This document shows, in pieces, positions 11,621 to 21,720 of a DNA stretch of 64,000 nucleotides. Below the pieces are notes generated by a model that worked only from the letters and a program-made list of their open reading frames with translations, ran no database searches and had not been told where the DNA came from. Source of the stretch: Tigriopus japonicus (lineage: Eukaryota > Arthropoda > Copepoda > Harpacticoida > Harpacticidae). The first letter of the stretch is position 1. Every line of letters starts with the position of its first letter. The translations under genes were made by a program, and so were the position numbers. Location of the stretch: NCBI GenBank assembly GCA_010645155.1, contig CM021322.1, positions 7,454,910 through 7,518,909 of the forward strand, written 5' to 3'.

Positions 11621-13187
11621 TCAAAATATCGAGTAATTGACGATTTAACACACTTTTTTCCCGGTTTTAGAACAACTTACAGCAGGGTAGGATTCCGGTC
11701 AGCCATGGTTCCAGATAGTTCACATAAAGGGATTTCAGAGGTCAAACATGTAAGCTTTTCGTTATTATCCTTGGCCTTGAAAAGCACAAGACCCAAAGGG
11801 CCCACAGAGCGCGGACACCAGACCTCCAAAAGCGGCAGATTTGCGTGAAAATATTGAAGCACTTGCTAAATATTTATTCAAAAAATGCAGTGAGTGAAAA
11901 AAATGTGGTTAAAAAGGCAAAAAGGGTTTTTGATTGAAAAAGTTGAATCTATCAAAAAGGGCAAAAAATAAAAAAATGAACATTTTTTAAACTTTTTTTA
12001 TCCTTGCTCTAGTTATTATCAATTTTCGTCAAACAATTGGATTCTTAACTAAAATTTTCAAAAATACTTATTTATCTACCTTAACAAATAACAAAATTTA
12101 AATCATTTGAAAAGTTTGGGATGTGTTTTAAGTACTTTATTAAATATTTTGATGCTTTCAAAAATGTGAATTGAATATCTGGCCTTCAAAATGAAGTATT
12201 TTTGTGCGTTCTATTAATGAAGAACATTTTTCTCTTTCTCTCTTTTAATCCTCTGTTCGTCGCCTATACTCTTTTTTACACATTGTGTTTTCGAGTGGCA
12301 AAAACAATAAACAATAAACAACATGTTGACGGTGAATCCCTGCTTTAATTGAATTCAAGACCCCGTCTAAACTAGGGGCCACATAAAGAAATTATTACGA
12401 ACAAAATTTCTGGATGAAAGTATAATGAGAAATATTTGTAACAATGACTTTTTGATTCAGTTTGATTCAATTTAATCAATTAAATAAACAATATTATCCA
12501 ATACTCTCATATCGCCTTAAATGGTGTCGGAGTGGATTTAACAATAAACAAACAAACAAAAGCCTCTGATGGTCTGAAATTTACAATTTTCCCTGCCTTG
12601 TTTTAGTAGCCAATCCTGTAAAGAGGATATAGGTAATGATGTGAGACGTAATGAAGTTTTGGACGGTTTGAACGGTATGCCCATGTGGTGATTGATATAT
12701 TTTAATGAAATAGAATCTGTTTTGTTTCAATTACTTTGGGAAATGGATGAAATGATCCAAACACGAAGGTGGGAAGAAGGAAGTTCTAGGAGAAGAAAGT
12801 TCTTAAAAATAATTCTTAATCAATTATTAGCAGATTTAATGACCTACCATAACAAAACCCAACTGCCAAATCCTCATGAAGTTACTTTACACAAAAATGA
12901 CATGAGGGTTGATTTCAATCCTGTTTTCGATGTTAGGGCATGTTAAAAATGGGGATCCGGGCATCAACAACCTCAAGCTTTAATAAGTTTTATATTATTG
13001 CAATTCTTACTATAAACTCTCCATTATGTGAACAAGATTTGAAACGTTGTTTAGCCGAATAATGAGACACATAATCACAGCAATTTAAAATTGATTTTGT
13101 TGCATATTTCATTGTTTTGATATATTAATTGCAATTAATTTTCGAAATTATTGGACAAGCAATTTCTTCATTGAAGTGTTTACATAA
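11621..13187. other. Stretch without recognised genes
   Basis: AT-rich DNA with A/T runs. An 84-codon open frame at 12692-12946 has no recognisable domain. No repeat shared with the rest of the window was found. Confidence 0.35.
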
Positions 13188-13480
13188 GTGATGGAACGAA
13201 AGGGCTTAACCGAAATCAGACGTGCACTTTGAAGAATTTTCTGTTCAAAAAATGCTAAAGCATGTTTTTTCTTATGTTTTCAAACATATGATTTCCCTTC
13301 CTCAAACACATGAGCACTTCAAAATTTTAGGTGAATTATGAGTAAAGATAATTTTGTCGTCCGCTGATTTCGATTTCGGCTAAGCACTCTTTTGGCCTAC
13401 ACCAAGGATCCTTGCCTACACCAAGAAAGTCTTGCCTACACTTACAGTTTCGGTTAAGATACCGTTTGGCCCATCACTAT
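13188..13480. mobile_element. MITE-like element with imperfect terminal inverted repeats
   Basis: The ends AGTGATGG and CCATCACT are inverted, with a second inverted block just inside (CTTAACCGAAA / TTTCGGTTAAG). Direct repeats of TTGCCTACAC lie near the right end. A weaker relative may lie at 28919-29151. No convincing target duplication. Confidence 0.5.
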
Positions 13481-13877
13481 TTTGTGAAATGAAAAGGTAA
13501 ACAAAGATCTCTTTATGAACTTTCAAACAGTCTTCTATTTACATTTCATTTCTATCAATTGAAATGCAAATCATTTTTAGTCATATTCTAGAGCAGGAAT
13601 CGTTGCAAGATGACACTGAAAGCCAAAAGAAACCCAAAGAGTTGAAGACCAGTGGCGCCATTGCAAAGGGATGTGGAACAAAAGCACATTGCCAATTCAC
13701 TCTGAAAAACAAGCAATTCAACTTTAAATCATTTTGCTTACAATGTACAGTAATTGTACAGGGTCCGAGGGCAAAAATATCTGGTCAGAAGCACAATTTA
13801 CAGGAACAGTCGTAACTTCTTTTATGCTTCAAATATCGGAAAATAATTTTGTGACAGATTTGAGGGATCAATCAGCA

Positions 13878-14870
13878 TCACATCATATTCACTATGTCCC
13901 CCTCAACTTCAATCGCAGCCTTGATACTTGATAAGTCGACGGAAGGTGCTGCATGCCTCCGGATAAGAGGCTCACACCTTCTTGAAGGCTGACTTGAGGG
14001 ACTCAATATTTGAGTGAGATGCTTGTTAGTCTCCCTCCTAATGGCGCCCCACCAAATATAATCCAACAGATTCAAATCCGGGCTTGAAATCCGGAAATCC
14101 TTGGCCCAGCATGAGACCATGTTCCCCTCTAAGAACTTCTGCATCATGGCGGACGTATGCAAGGGGGAACCATCTTGGGTCCACACATAGTTACCCTTGG
14201 GATATGGTGACTTCAACCAGGGCAGAATCGTGTACCTCAAGACCTTGTGTCACTCGTTAGACCAATCTTCTCCCCAACCTTGAAAAAAAGGGTGGCGTCT
14301 TTTTGCCATCGCTCTCCAGGACGCCCAAAGCCATGACCTGAGCCGGATGTTTCGTCCTGAATACCCTTTTGATCTCCTCTGGTGATTCTGCGATGAGTCT
14401 GTCATTCCGTCTGTTGTAAACTTGGTCCACGGTGGAGATCTTCTTGCCTAAGTAAAGCTTCACAGTGGTTCCATGGTGCTTCAAAAATGTGATGATTTTT
14501 TGGCATTGCTCCAACCTTTTTTCCCTCATTTTTGCTGTCAAAATGAGTCGAGGGGTCCTGACATATGATTTGAGACCGAAATCATCGTTTATGGCCTTCC
14601 TACTGAACCACCACTTCTGGGAGCTCGGGACGTTGAGTTTCCGGCATTTTTAGACTTTTGGAGACGCCTAACGGTTCAGACATCTTGGCAATGTATTTCT
14701 TTTGGACCATTGCGCGTTGAGAAAATCAAACACTCTCTGGCGTTTTTATTCTTGTGAATCCATTTAGCGCTTGATTTGAATTTAACCACAACAAAATTGA
14801 TAGCTGGGGCCACACCACGAATGGCTTGTTTTTGGAGTTTTGAGATAACATATGAAAAAACCGCTTTAAA
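13878..14870 (-). pseudogene. Tc1/mariner-like transposase pseudogene
   Basis: Read on the minus strand, this holds in order an N-terminal fragment with SAKWIHKNKNARECLIF (14876-14676), a middle frame with ISTVDQVYNRRNDRL and ALGVLESDGKKTPPFF (14541-14257), and a C-terminal frame with WTQDGSPLHTS and SPDLNLLDY (14240-13878). The last two motifs carry the second and third acidic residues of the DDE/D catalytic triad, about 31 residues apart. The three pieces are in different frames, so the gene is dead. Wording is close to the pseudogene at 20893-21470, so both are probably one family. Confidence 0.8.
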
Positions 14871-15214
14871 TTTCAAAAAACATTTTTGCCCTTGGACTTT
14901 GTAATTACGAATATTTACATTTGAGATCGAGCACTACAAACACTTGTAGCCTGCTCAAGAACTCAATCTTGCTTTGCAATAATAGACCTAAAATAGACAT
15001 AAAACCTTTGGAAATGTCATATGAAGTATTTAAATCAAACACTTTTCCACAGAATCTGAATGATAAAGGCTAAACATGGGAAAAGTTGCAGTTTATTGTG
15101 AAAAATAAAAATTAAAGATTCAAAGGTTGTTCAGATGTGCCAACACTAACTTTTTGGTAGACCAAACATCACATCCATGTCAATTGTATGCACTAACGTT
15201 AATGATTTGCTTTC

Positions 15215-15290
15215 TTCACAGGGAATCCCATTCCCTGTAGCGGAAAATATAAAAAATCCGCAACTAAAAACCTAAATATGCTTTCTATGC
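15215..15290 (+). repeat. Dispersed repeat with a hairpin tip (family G), copy 2
   Basis: Contains the perfect interrupted palindrome ACAGGGAAT-CCC-ATTCCCTGT followed by TAGCGGA...TCCGC. The same arrangement is seen at 58-110. Confidence 0.55.
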
Positions 15291-15352
15291 TTATAAACTT
15301 CTTGAAATGCTTATCATTAAAAAAGATGCAGAAATTTACAAAGAATGCATAC

Positions 15353-15555
15353 CTTTTCAATTTCCTCAAAACGCATATTTAGACAACCATCAAACTCAAA
15401 CTCCATTGAGACCATGTCATGGACCTCTTTAATTGGCGAGGGCGATGCACCCCCCCAAAGAACGGTTTTCGCTGATGAGGGTAATGCGTCCAAAATAGAG
15501 GCTGTACCTTCGATTCCACAAGCTTTCCAAACCCAGGTCTGGTCCTGCTCGTCAA
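15353..15555 (-). CDS. Possible internal exon of an unrecognised minus-strand gene
   Basis: A 203 bp open stretch is bounded by an acceptor (TTTTGAAAATCTAG|TT) and a donor (AAG|GTATGC). It enters in phase 1 and leaves in phase 0. The 67 codons are balanced in composition (motifs TWVWKACGIEG and EFEFDGCLNMRFEEIEK) and unlike the AT-rich junk around them. No upstream or downstream partner was found. It could belong to a gene whose other exons are not recognisable, or be an alternative 3' exon of the Ly6-like gene next to it, since the phase 1 donor GTAGGT at 16369 would fit. Function unknown. Confidence 0.25.
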
Positions 15556-15857
15556 CTAGATTTTCAAAAGGAAGCAAATACCAGTTCCAAATTACAAATG
15601 TAGTTTATTACAATGAAGTCTGATCGCCGGTTTGTTGTGTTTGATGTTTTAAAATGGGCCACGAGAGGTGCACCATACGCAGTATTTTTCAAGGTGGCCA
15701 TGTCATATTAGTATTCTTAAATTTCTATATGGGTTCCAAAAACCTTATGTTGAGTTTTGACGCTTTGATACCTTAAACTGATGGGGAGCTAAACTTGGAA
15801 ATTAGTTTAAAAAAGCAAGAAAGATTGCAAAACCAAAGTAGGATTTTTGAAACCCAT

Positions 15858-16611
15858 TTAGAAAATTATGAATAGTAATGACACGATCACCCTGAACAAT
15901 ACGAACTCTTGATCAAAATCAACAACATTTGCGCATCCACAGCAAATATCAAAATAAACAGATTCTCTCAACCTAGATGGGCATTGAGGATCCTCAAGGC
16001 CACAAATTTGACTCAGAATTAACAAAAATACCTCAAAACGAGTGAAAATCGTTAAGTGTGAGTCCTGTTGCATATTTATAAATTTTTCCGTCACACAACG
16101 TCTTGATTTACAAAATTAGCGTCTTCAAAAGTTGCTTGATATGACGCTCTTGTTTTTTTTCTCAACTACATATGGTGCGTCTCTGGTGGTTAACTTTAGA
16201 ACCTCAAAGCACAACAAATCTCGATCTCGGGCCATTACTTTCAAAATTGTTTCGGAAAAGAATATTTCCTTTTTTTCTCCTCGAATCTTTTAGAGAGACT
16301 TGGTCCAAACTGGGATCAGTCAATGTCATGCCCGTACTCTTGCAATTTTAGTGCTCTAGTTGTACCTACCAATTTGTAATTTGTAGCATGTAGGATTTTC
16401 CCCTGTGCAACGTTCCAAGGTTTCTGTCGTGTCTTCACACGGAACAAAATTGCCGTTGGATGTACAAGAGTAACATTCCAACTCTTTGGGTTCGGATAGG
16501 GCTGAACAAAAGCAAACAGAACTTGGTTGATCAATTAGTTTAAAACTAACATTTAAGCAAAAATATTTTACCCAAGCCAAACAGGATTAACAAGCAGATT
16601 AAAAACCTCAT
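15858..16611 (-). CDS. Ly6/uPAR-like GPI-anchored small protein (three exons)
   Basis: Exons on the minus strand are 16611-16572, 16501-16366 and 16011-15858. Splice sites are G|GTAAAA, TTTTGTTCAG|CC, AG|GTACAA and AATTCTGAG|T, and the phases join to a 109-residue protein. It begins with a typical signal peptide (MRFLICLLILFGLA). The mature part holds ten cysteines in an LECYSC ... C ... C ... TCYK ... IC ... QC ... CCGC order, the number expected of a three-finger Ly6/uPAR domain. It ends in a hydrophobic tail (FVLFRVIVSLLFIIF), as a GPI-attachment signal does. Such proteins sit on the outer cell membrane and often modulate channels or receptors; the partner here is unknown. The usual closing CCxxDxCN is altered to CCGCAN. 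Exons 1 and 2 are more certain than exon 3. Confidence 0.6.
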
Positions 16612-17464
16612 GATGTTGTCAATTTCCAAGTTACAGACTGACTGAGATTACAGCCTGAGGATCAAGACTTAAGGATAGACAATTATTATTATTAGGGACA
16701 GGAAGTTTAGACGAATAAAACGAAGACAAATAGAATTGCCTGATTAGACGAAAAAAGACGAATAAAATTGACTGATTAAACGAAGAAAGACGAATGAAAG
16801 TTCCCATAAAGCGAAAAAAACGGAAAAAAATGCTTTTAAGTAAGGACAGGAAGTTTAAACGAATAAAACTGTCAAATTAAACGAAAAAAAAAGACGAATA
16901 AAATTGATCGATTAAACTAAAAAAGACGAATAAAAGTTCCCGTAAAGCAAAAAAAAAGAAAAAAAATGCTTATAAGACTTTACGTATACTTATCAATTCA
17001 ATCAAATCTAATCAATATCCCAAAAATCAAATGAAACTGTTTTATAAGAAAGAAGACAAATTAAGTCCCCATACAGACGAAAAATGACTTTAAAATGCTC
17101 CGACAAAATAGATGATACCGGGGAAAAATCTGCCTGCATGTGCAAAAAAAGCGAAATCTAGAAAAGTTTGAAAAGCAAGTAGTTAATGGGCAAGAGATTT
17201 TGGTAGAACATATGTCAAATAAAAACCAAGAGTACAAAAAATGCCTCTTTATTAGGAGCGTTTTCTGTAGTGCTGAAGTCAGATGTGCAGATACATTAAT
17301 TGTTCTCATGGCCAGAAAGCTTTTTCAACACATATCCATTTTCTTTCCGTGTCTGATGGGCAACACTACGAGTATAAGTCAATTTGTAACAATGAATTGT
17401 ATTTTGTTGGTGCAAAACCGCAATTGACAATCAAATTACCACATTGGCCTAAGCTATGGCGGTG

Positions 17465-17551
17465 NNNNNNNNNNNNNNNNNNNNNNNNNNNNNNNNNNNN
17501 NNNNNNNNNNNNNNNNNNNNNNNNNNNNNNNNNNNNNNNNNNNNNNNNNNN
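17465..17551. other. Assembly gap (87 N)
   Basis: Run of 87 N inside the hAT-like element. The right flank (17552-17600) is an inverted copy of the family G repeat, so repeats probably caused the gap. Confidence 0.99.
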
Positions 17552-17591
17552 TCCCTGTAAAGAGAGTTAATGACTAATATAGTTTATGAAA

Positions 17592-19056
17592 TTACTGTTT
17601 ATATGAAATTTGATCTACCAGTGAGTTACTGTTGGCAGATCTGTTCAACCCTTGAATAGTGGGTTGGTCAGGAATAGTATTCAAAAAATTGTCCAATCCT
17701 GCCTTAAATGCTGTTAGAGGATCAACTCCTACATATTCCTGACAAAGACTAATGGGTAACAAATTGAACAATGAGGGAGCCCGATAAAGAAGAGAGGAGG
17801 ACTTCATTGTTCGAACTAGTCTCGAGTCCCTTGGATTTGGAGGTGCTCTCAAAAGGCGAGTAAAACCTCTACGATTGCTTCAACTGATCTCAAATCCTGG
17901 GTTAGGACAGAGCCCATGGACGCTCTTGAAAACATACAGTATCAGATACCTTTCATACCGACCTTCTCTGAGTACTGCAGAGCCCTAATTTCTTGAGCCT
18001 CTCCCAATATGAGAGCTCACTCATTCCTGTGATGTTCCTAGTAAAACATCTTTGGACCTGCTCGACCTTTTGCAAACCTGCTGAACTCATTGGAGCCCAA
18101 ATGAGCCCATATTCAAGATGCGGCTGAACAATCGACTTGTACAGAGTTAGCATTGTAATACTATCTCTGGACTTGAAAGTGCGATACATCCAGCCACATG
18201 TTTGAAATGCCTTCCCCACTTTCAACTGGATATGCTCATCAAACTTTCCATCATCTTGGACGACAACTCCCAAATCCCTCATGGACAATACCTGCTCAAT
18301 ATCACAACCTCCAGTGTCTTAGAGCAGAACATCTAATTTTGACGCCCCATACGTCATTATACGGAATTTCATCCCGTTCAATGCCATATTATTCTCGCCA
18401 ACCCAAGAGTAGATTTTCTCCAGGTCCTCAACTAAATGTTTTGAGTCCTGACCGTTCCTTCCACAAACTAATTTTGTGTCATCAGCATATGAAGAAATAC
18501 TGGCTTTTGTTCTAAACTTCTGGAGAGGCGCAATAAAAAGAATAAACAAGAGCAGACCTAAAATTGAACCTTGCGGTACACCTGACTTGACGTCATACCT
18601 GCCGCTAAAAGATCCTTCAACTTTAACTATCTGCTTCCTTTTGCTCATAAAACTATCAATCCAAGTCAGGACCTTACCCTGGACCCCAAACTCTTTGAGT
18701 TGATCAAGCAAAAGACCATGATCGACCCTATCAAAGGCCTTGGCAAATTCAAGATAGACTACAGCAACTGACTTGTGACTTTCAAGCCCTTCAATGATTT
18801 CCTCAATATGATCAACCAATTGGGTTACTGTACTAAAATGAGCTTGAAACCCATGCTGTCCGGAAGGAATTAAATCATGGACTTCCAAATAATCTACAAG
18901 CTTGGACTTCATAATCTTCTCAAAAACCTTTGCAATGCTGGAGGTAATAGAAATGGGCCTATAATTACTAAGGAGTGACTTATCTCCACCCTTAAAAATT
19001 GTAACGACATGAGCTACTTTTAGAGAAGAGGGAAACTTGCCCTGATCTAAATATTT
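17592..19056 (-). pseudogene. Jockey-like LINE fragment (reverse transcriptase), copy 1
   Basis: The minus strand encodes reverse transcriptase blocks in order: LSNYRPISI (about 18960), FAKAFDRVDH, SGVPQGSILG, YADDTKLV (catalytic YADD), then MRDLGVVV, LYKSIVQPHLEYG and the C-terminal LFNLLPISL segment. It lacks the endonuclease and ORF1, so it is 5' truncated, as is common for LINEs. At least two frame breaks separate the RT core (18912-18319), the thumb region (18288-17953) and the tail (17852-17592). A close copy is at 61204-61590. Confidence 0.85.
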
Positions 19057-19287
19057 GCTTGAAAAAATTGAAAAAAACGCTTAAAGAGCTTGAAATTCAA
19101 AAAAATACAAGTTTTTGGCCAATTAAACGAGAAAAGATGAATAATATTGCACGATTAGATGAAAAACGACGAATAAAATCCAAATTAAACGAAAATAATT
19201 TCGCAACGAATAAAGGTAAAAAAGGCGAAAAAGATGAAAAAAGACGAATAAGTTTATTCGTCTAAAGTTCCGGTCCCTAATTATTAT

Positions 19288-20892
19288 CTTCACATTTGCC
19301 AAAGGAGGACGGTATTACGTGGAGTGGGACCGAGCGAGGGAGCGTTACTGCGTTGGTGTGAATTTTCCTGCGTGATAGCCTGGAGTTAATGAAGAAATGC
19401 AATATCATTCGGATAAATGCCGTTTTATTGACATAAGTCATAAAACAAAAGTGCACAAGAATTCAATGAGCAATCATTTAATGCCCAATTGACGTCTCTC
19501 AAAGAATTGAAACTGTGTTGTTTCATTATGTTCAGTCAAATATCTTCAACCTTCTGATGTACTGACTTGCTTCGTGATACTGATTGTCCATTTTTTGTTG
19601 AAAGCAACATTGTTTTTATCATTGGGATTGTTTAAGGGCATTTTTCCCATCGTAGAATGCTAAAAAATCTTCTTTGTTACTTTTTTCAACATTTTACAGC
19701 CTTTTTTGTCTTTAGAACCCCTTTTAAGTGCTAAAAACAGAGACTGAGAATAAAATTTATAGACATTCACATAAATAGACATGAAATGGACAAAAATCCC
19801 AAAAACGAAAAAAAAACATGCATCAACAGGTGGAAAAAGATGAATTTAAACCCAAAGTACAAAGATAAAAACACTAGCGATTCTGCAGAAAAGAGCAAGA
19901 CGTTGGGTCACTAATGCAAAGTGGCTGTCTCACCCCGAGACACTGTTCAAGCAAAATAACTTGCTGAAATTAGCTGACCTTCGGACTCTGAAGGTGCTCC
20001 AAACTACAGGAGCTCATGGGAAAGAAGCAAAAACTTGACCCTAGCGACAAGTGGCGTTAATGTGAAGCTTTAGAAAACCCCAACAAACCGAGAAGCTCGA
20101 GAAAAAAATGCATGAAAAGGAGCCTTTTGATCCGAAAAATATTAACACAATAACTTGAGCACTGCTAATTATGCAATAAGACAACTGAATAGATCGGTAT
20201 TGGCATGATTTACTTAAACTGATCGCAAAATCGATTTTTTTTTTTTTTGCAATTTGGACTTCCTGAGTTGATGGTGGCAACAGCAGCGGCAAACAATTGC
20301 AGCTTCAAAAAAAACCCAACAACTTGGCCTAGTTTTCGCTTCTTTCCCATGAGCTTCTTTACTCCAAACAATGAAACAAGCTCACATGAATGAACTCCCC
20401 CCAAATCATTAACGTGTTCAAGTGGAAAAAAATACTCGTCTTAAAGGTTGGAAATATATCACTCCAGTGGTGAAATCTGCTCTTTGACAAAGATTCCCCA
20501 ACTTTGCATTTCCAAATGAATGGAATAATTTCAACGCACCAGATCCTATTTTAGCGTCATACTTGTAACATATACCTTGCGGACGGTATGGCCAAACCAG
20601 ATATAGTTAATTTATGGCAACTCTGAGTCTTGAATTGTGTTTTTATTGGCTGAATTGGCCAGGTTGGACTTAGTGGAAGCTTACAAAAAAACTGCTCTTT
20701 AAATATTGATAAACACCTGAGTTAGAGCTTCCGAAAGAAGACAAACTCATCAACAACGGGACGGCAATTTTGATACTGGGAGAGAAGGTGAGGGACTTGA
20801 TGTTGTTATGGTGCCAAAATGCGCCAAGTACTTTGATGGAGGACCTTCGTGGATGTACCAATGATACAGGACGATTTTTTTTTGTGTCTCCA
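19288..20892. other. Stretch without recognised genes
   Basis: AT-rich sequence with several poly-A/T runs. Open frames overlap antisense and lack domains. Nothing recognised. Confidence 0.35.
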
Positions 20893-21470
20893 AGATCACA
20901 ACCATGGCCAGGAATTTGGATAAGAAGACCAGGAAGACGATTGTGGATCTCCACAGGGCCATGCCCCACCGTCAGGGACATTTGCAGAAGATTTGGAGTT
21001 GTCAAGAGCTCCGTCTATGAGCTCATCAAGAAGTACAACATCACTGTCAGTGTCAAAGTTGTGCCAGGCCGTGGACCAATGAAGACTGTCAGAATCCAGA
21101 GAAACCGCAAGAGACTGAGAGAGATGGTCCGGCGCAAATGTGATAGCTCCTTCGGAGACATTGCCAAGGTCATAGATGTTGAAGAGAAGAGTATCAGGAA
21201 CCTGGCAAAGGACGCCAACATCAAGTCCAATCCCTTCCTCCGTCGCCACCTCATCACCAATGCCCAGAAAGAGAAGAGGGTCAACGGGGCCACCAACCTT
21301 ATCAAGTGGATGGACAACAACAAGGACAAGACCATTGGATGGTCTGATGAGAAGATCTTCACCATTGATGGAGTTTTCAACCGCCAAACATTCAGGATTT
21401 TGATGACGCCAACAACACTGCGTCATCGAGGACAACAGTGACGAGGATGAGGAAGATGACACTTCTGACT
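20893..21470 (+). pseudogene. Tc1-like transposase pseudogene, N-terminal half
   Basis: A start at 20904 reads MARNLDKKTRKTIVDLHRAM. After a frameshift in the CCATGCCCCACCGTC region, the other frame continues as TVRDICRRFGVVKSSVYELIKKY (helix-turn-helix), LREMVRRKCDSSFGDIAKV (second helical region) and GWSDEKIFTIDGVFNRQ, which carries the first catalytic aspartate. The rest of the DDE domain is missing. An acidic tail (DEDEEDD) ends at about 21470, directly against the SINE poly-T, so the 3' half was lost or displaced there. Confidence 0.8.
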
Positions 21471-21472
21471 GA

Positions 21473-21720
21473 TTTTTTTTTTTGAGTGTTGGTGCTAGGG
21501 TCGGAGGGTTGAGCCTCGCCCGGCCAGCGCAGCCAGCCATCACATCGTCCAAATTGTTCCGATAGGCAATATATCATGTCCGGTATCAGAATGGTTCTCC
21601 GTCTGTGGGTGTGAATTAGCGTCTAAAAGTTTCCTTGAGAAAGGTCGGGGAGGAGAATCGAACCTGGGACCTCTCACATTTAAGGAAACTGCGCTAACCA
21701 CGACGCCACGTCTCCTCCCA
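21473..21720 (-). mobile_element. tRNA-derived SINE, copy 2
   Basis: Inverted copy of 8638-8883. It has a poly-T start (the SINE tail), the GAGCCTCGCCCGGCCAG body block, and the tRNA-like head ending in ACGCCACGTCTCCTCCC. It lies immediately downstream of the truncated Tc1-like transposase. Confidence 0.85.

Larger units (their letters stand above)
16693..19279 (-). mobile_element. hAT-like element, family A, copy 1 (2587 bp, contains gap and LINE)
   Basis: The ends are TAGGGACAGGAAGTTTAGAC and, complemented, TAGGGACCGGAACTTTAGAC. They are flanked by the perfect 8 bp duplication ATTATTAT (16685-16692 and 19280-19287). The outer 300-400 bp on both sides are packed with GACGAATAAA / GACGAAAAA words. 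By its subterminal sequence the copy is inverted relative to those at 29488 and 37721. A second left-end-like sequence (AAGGACAGGAAGTTTAAAC) lies at about 16842, suggesting a nested or duplicated end. The middle holds an N gap and a LINE fragment. No transposase is visible. Confidence 0.8.

Noticed and set aside
20896..21552. 218-codon open frame on the minus strand
   Set aside because: It is antisense to the Tc1-like transposase, whose plus-strand frames carry recognisable HTH and DDE motifs. The antisense frame has only low-complexity Ser/Leu runs.
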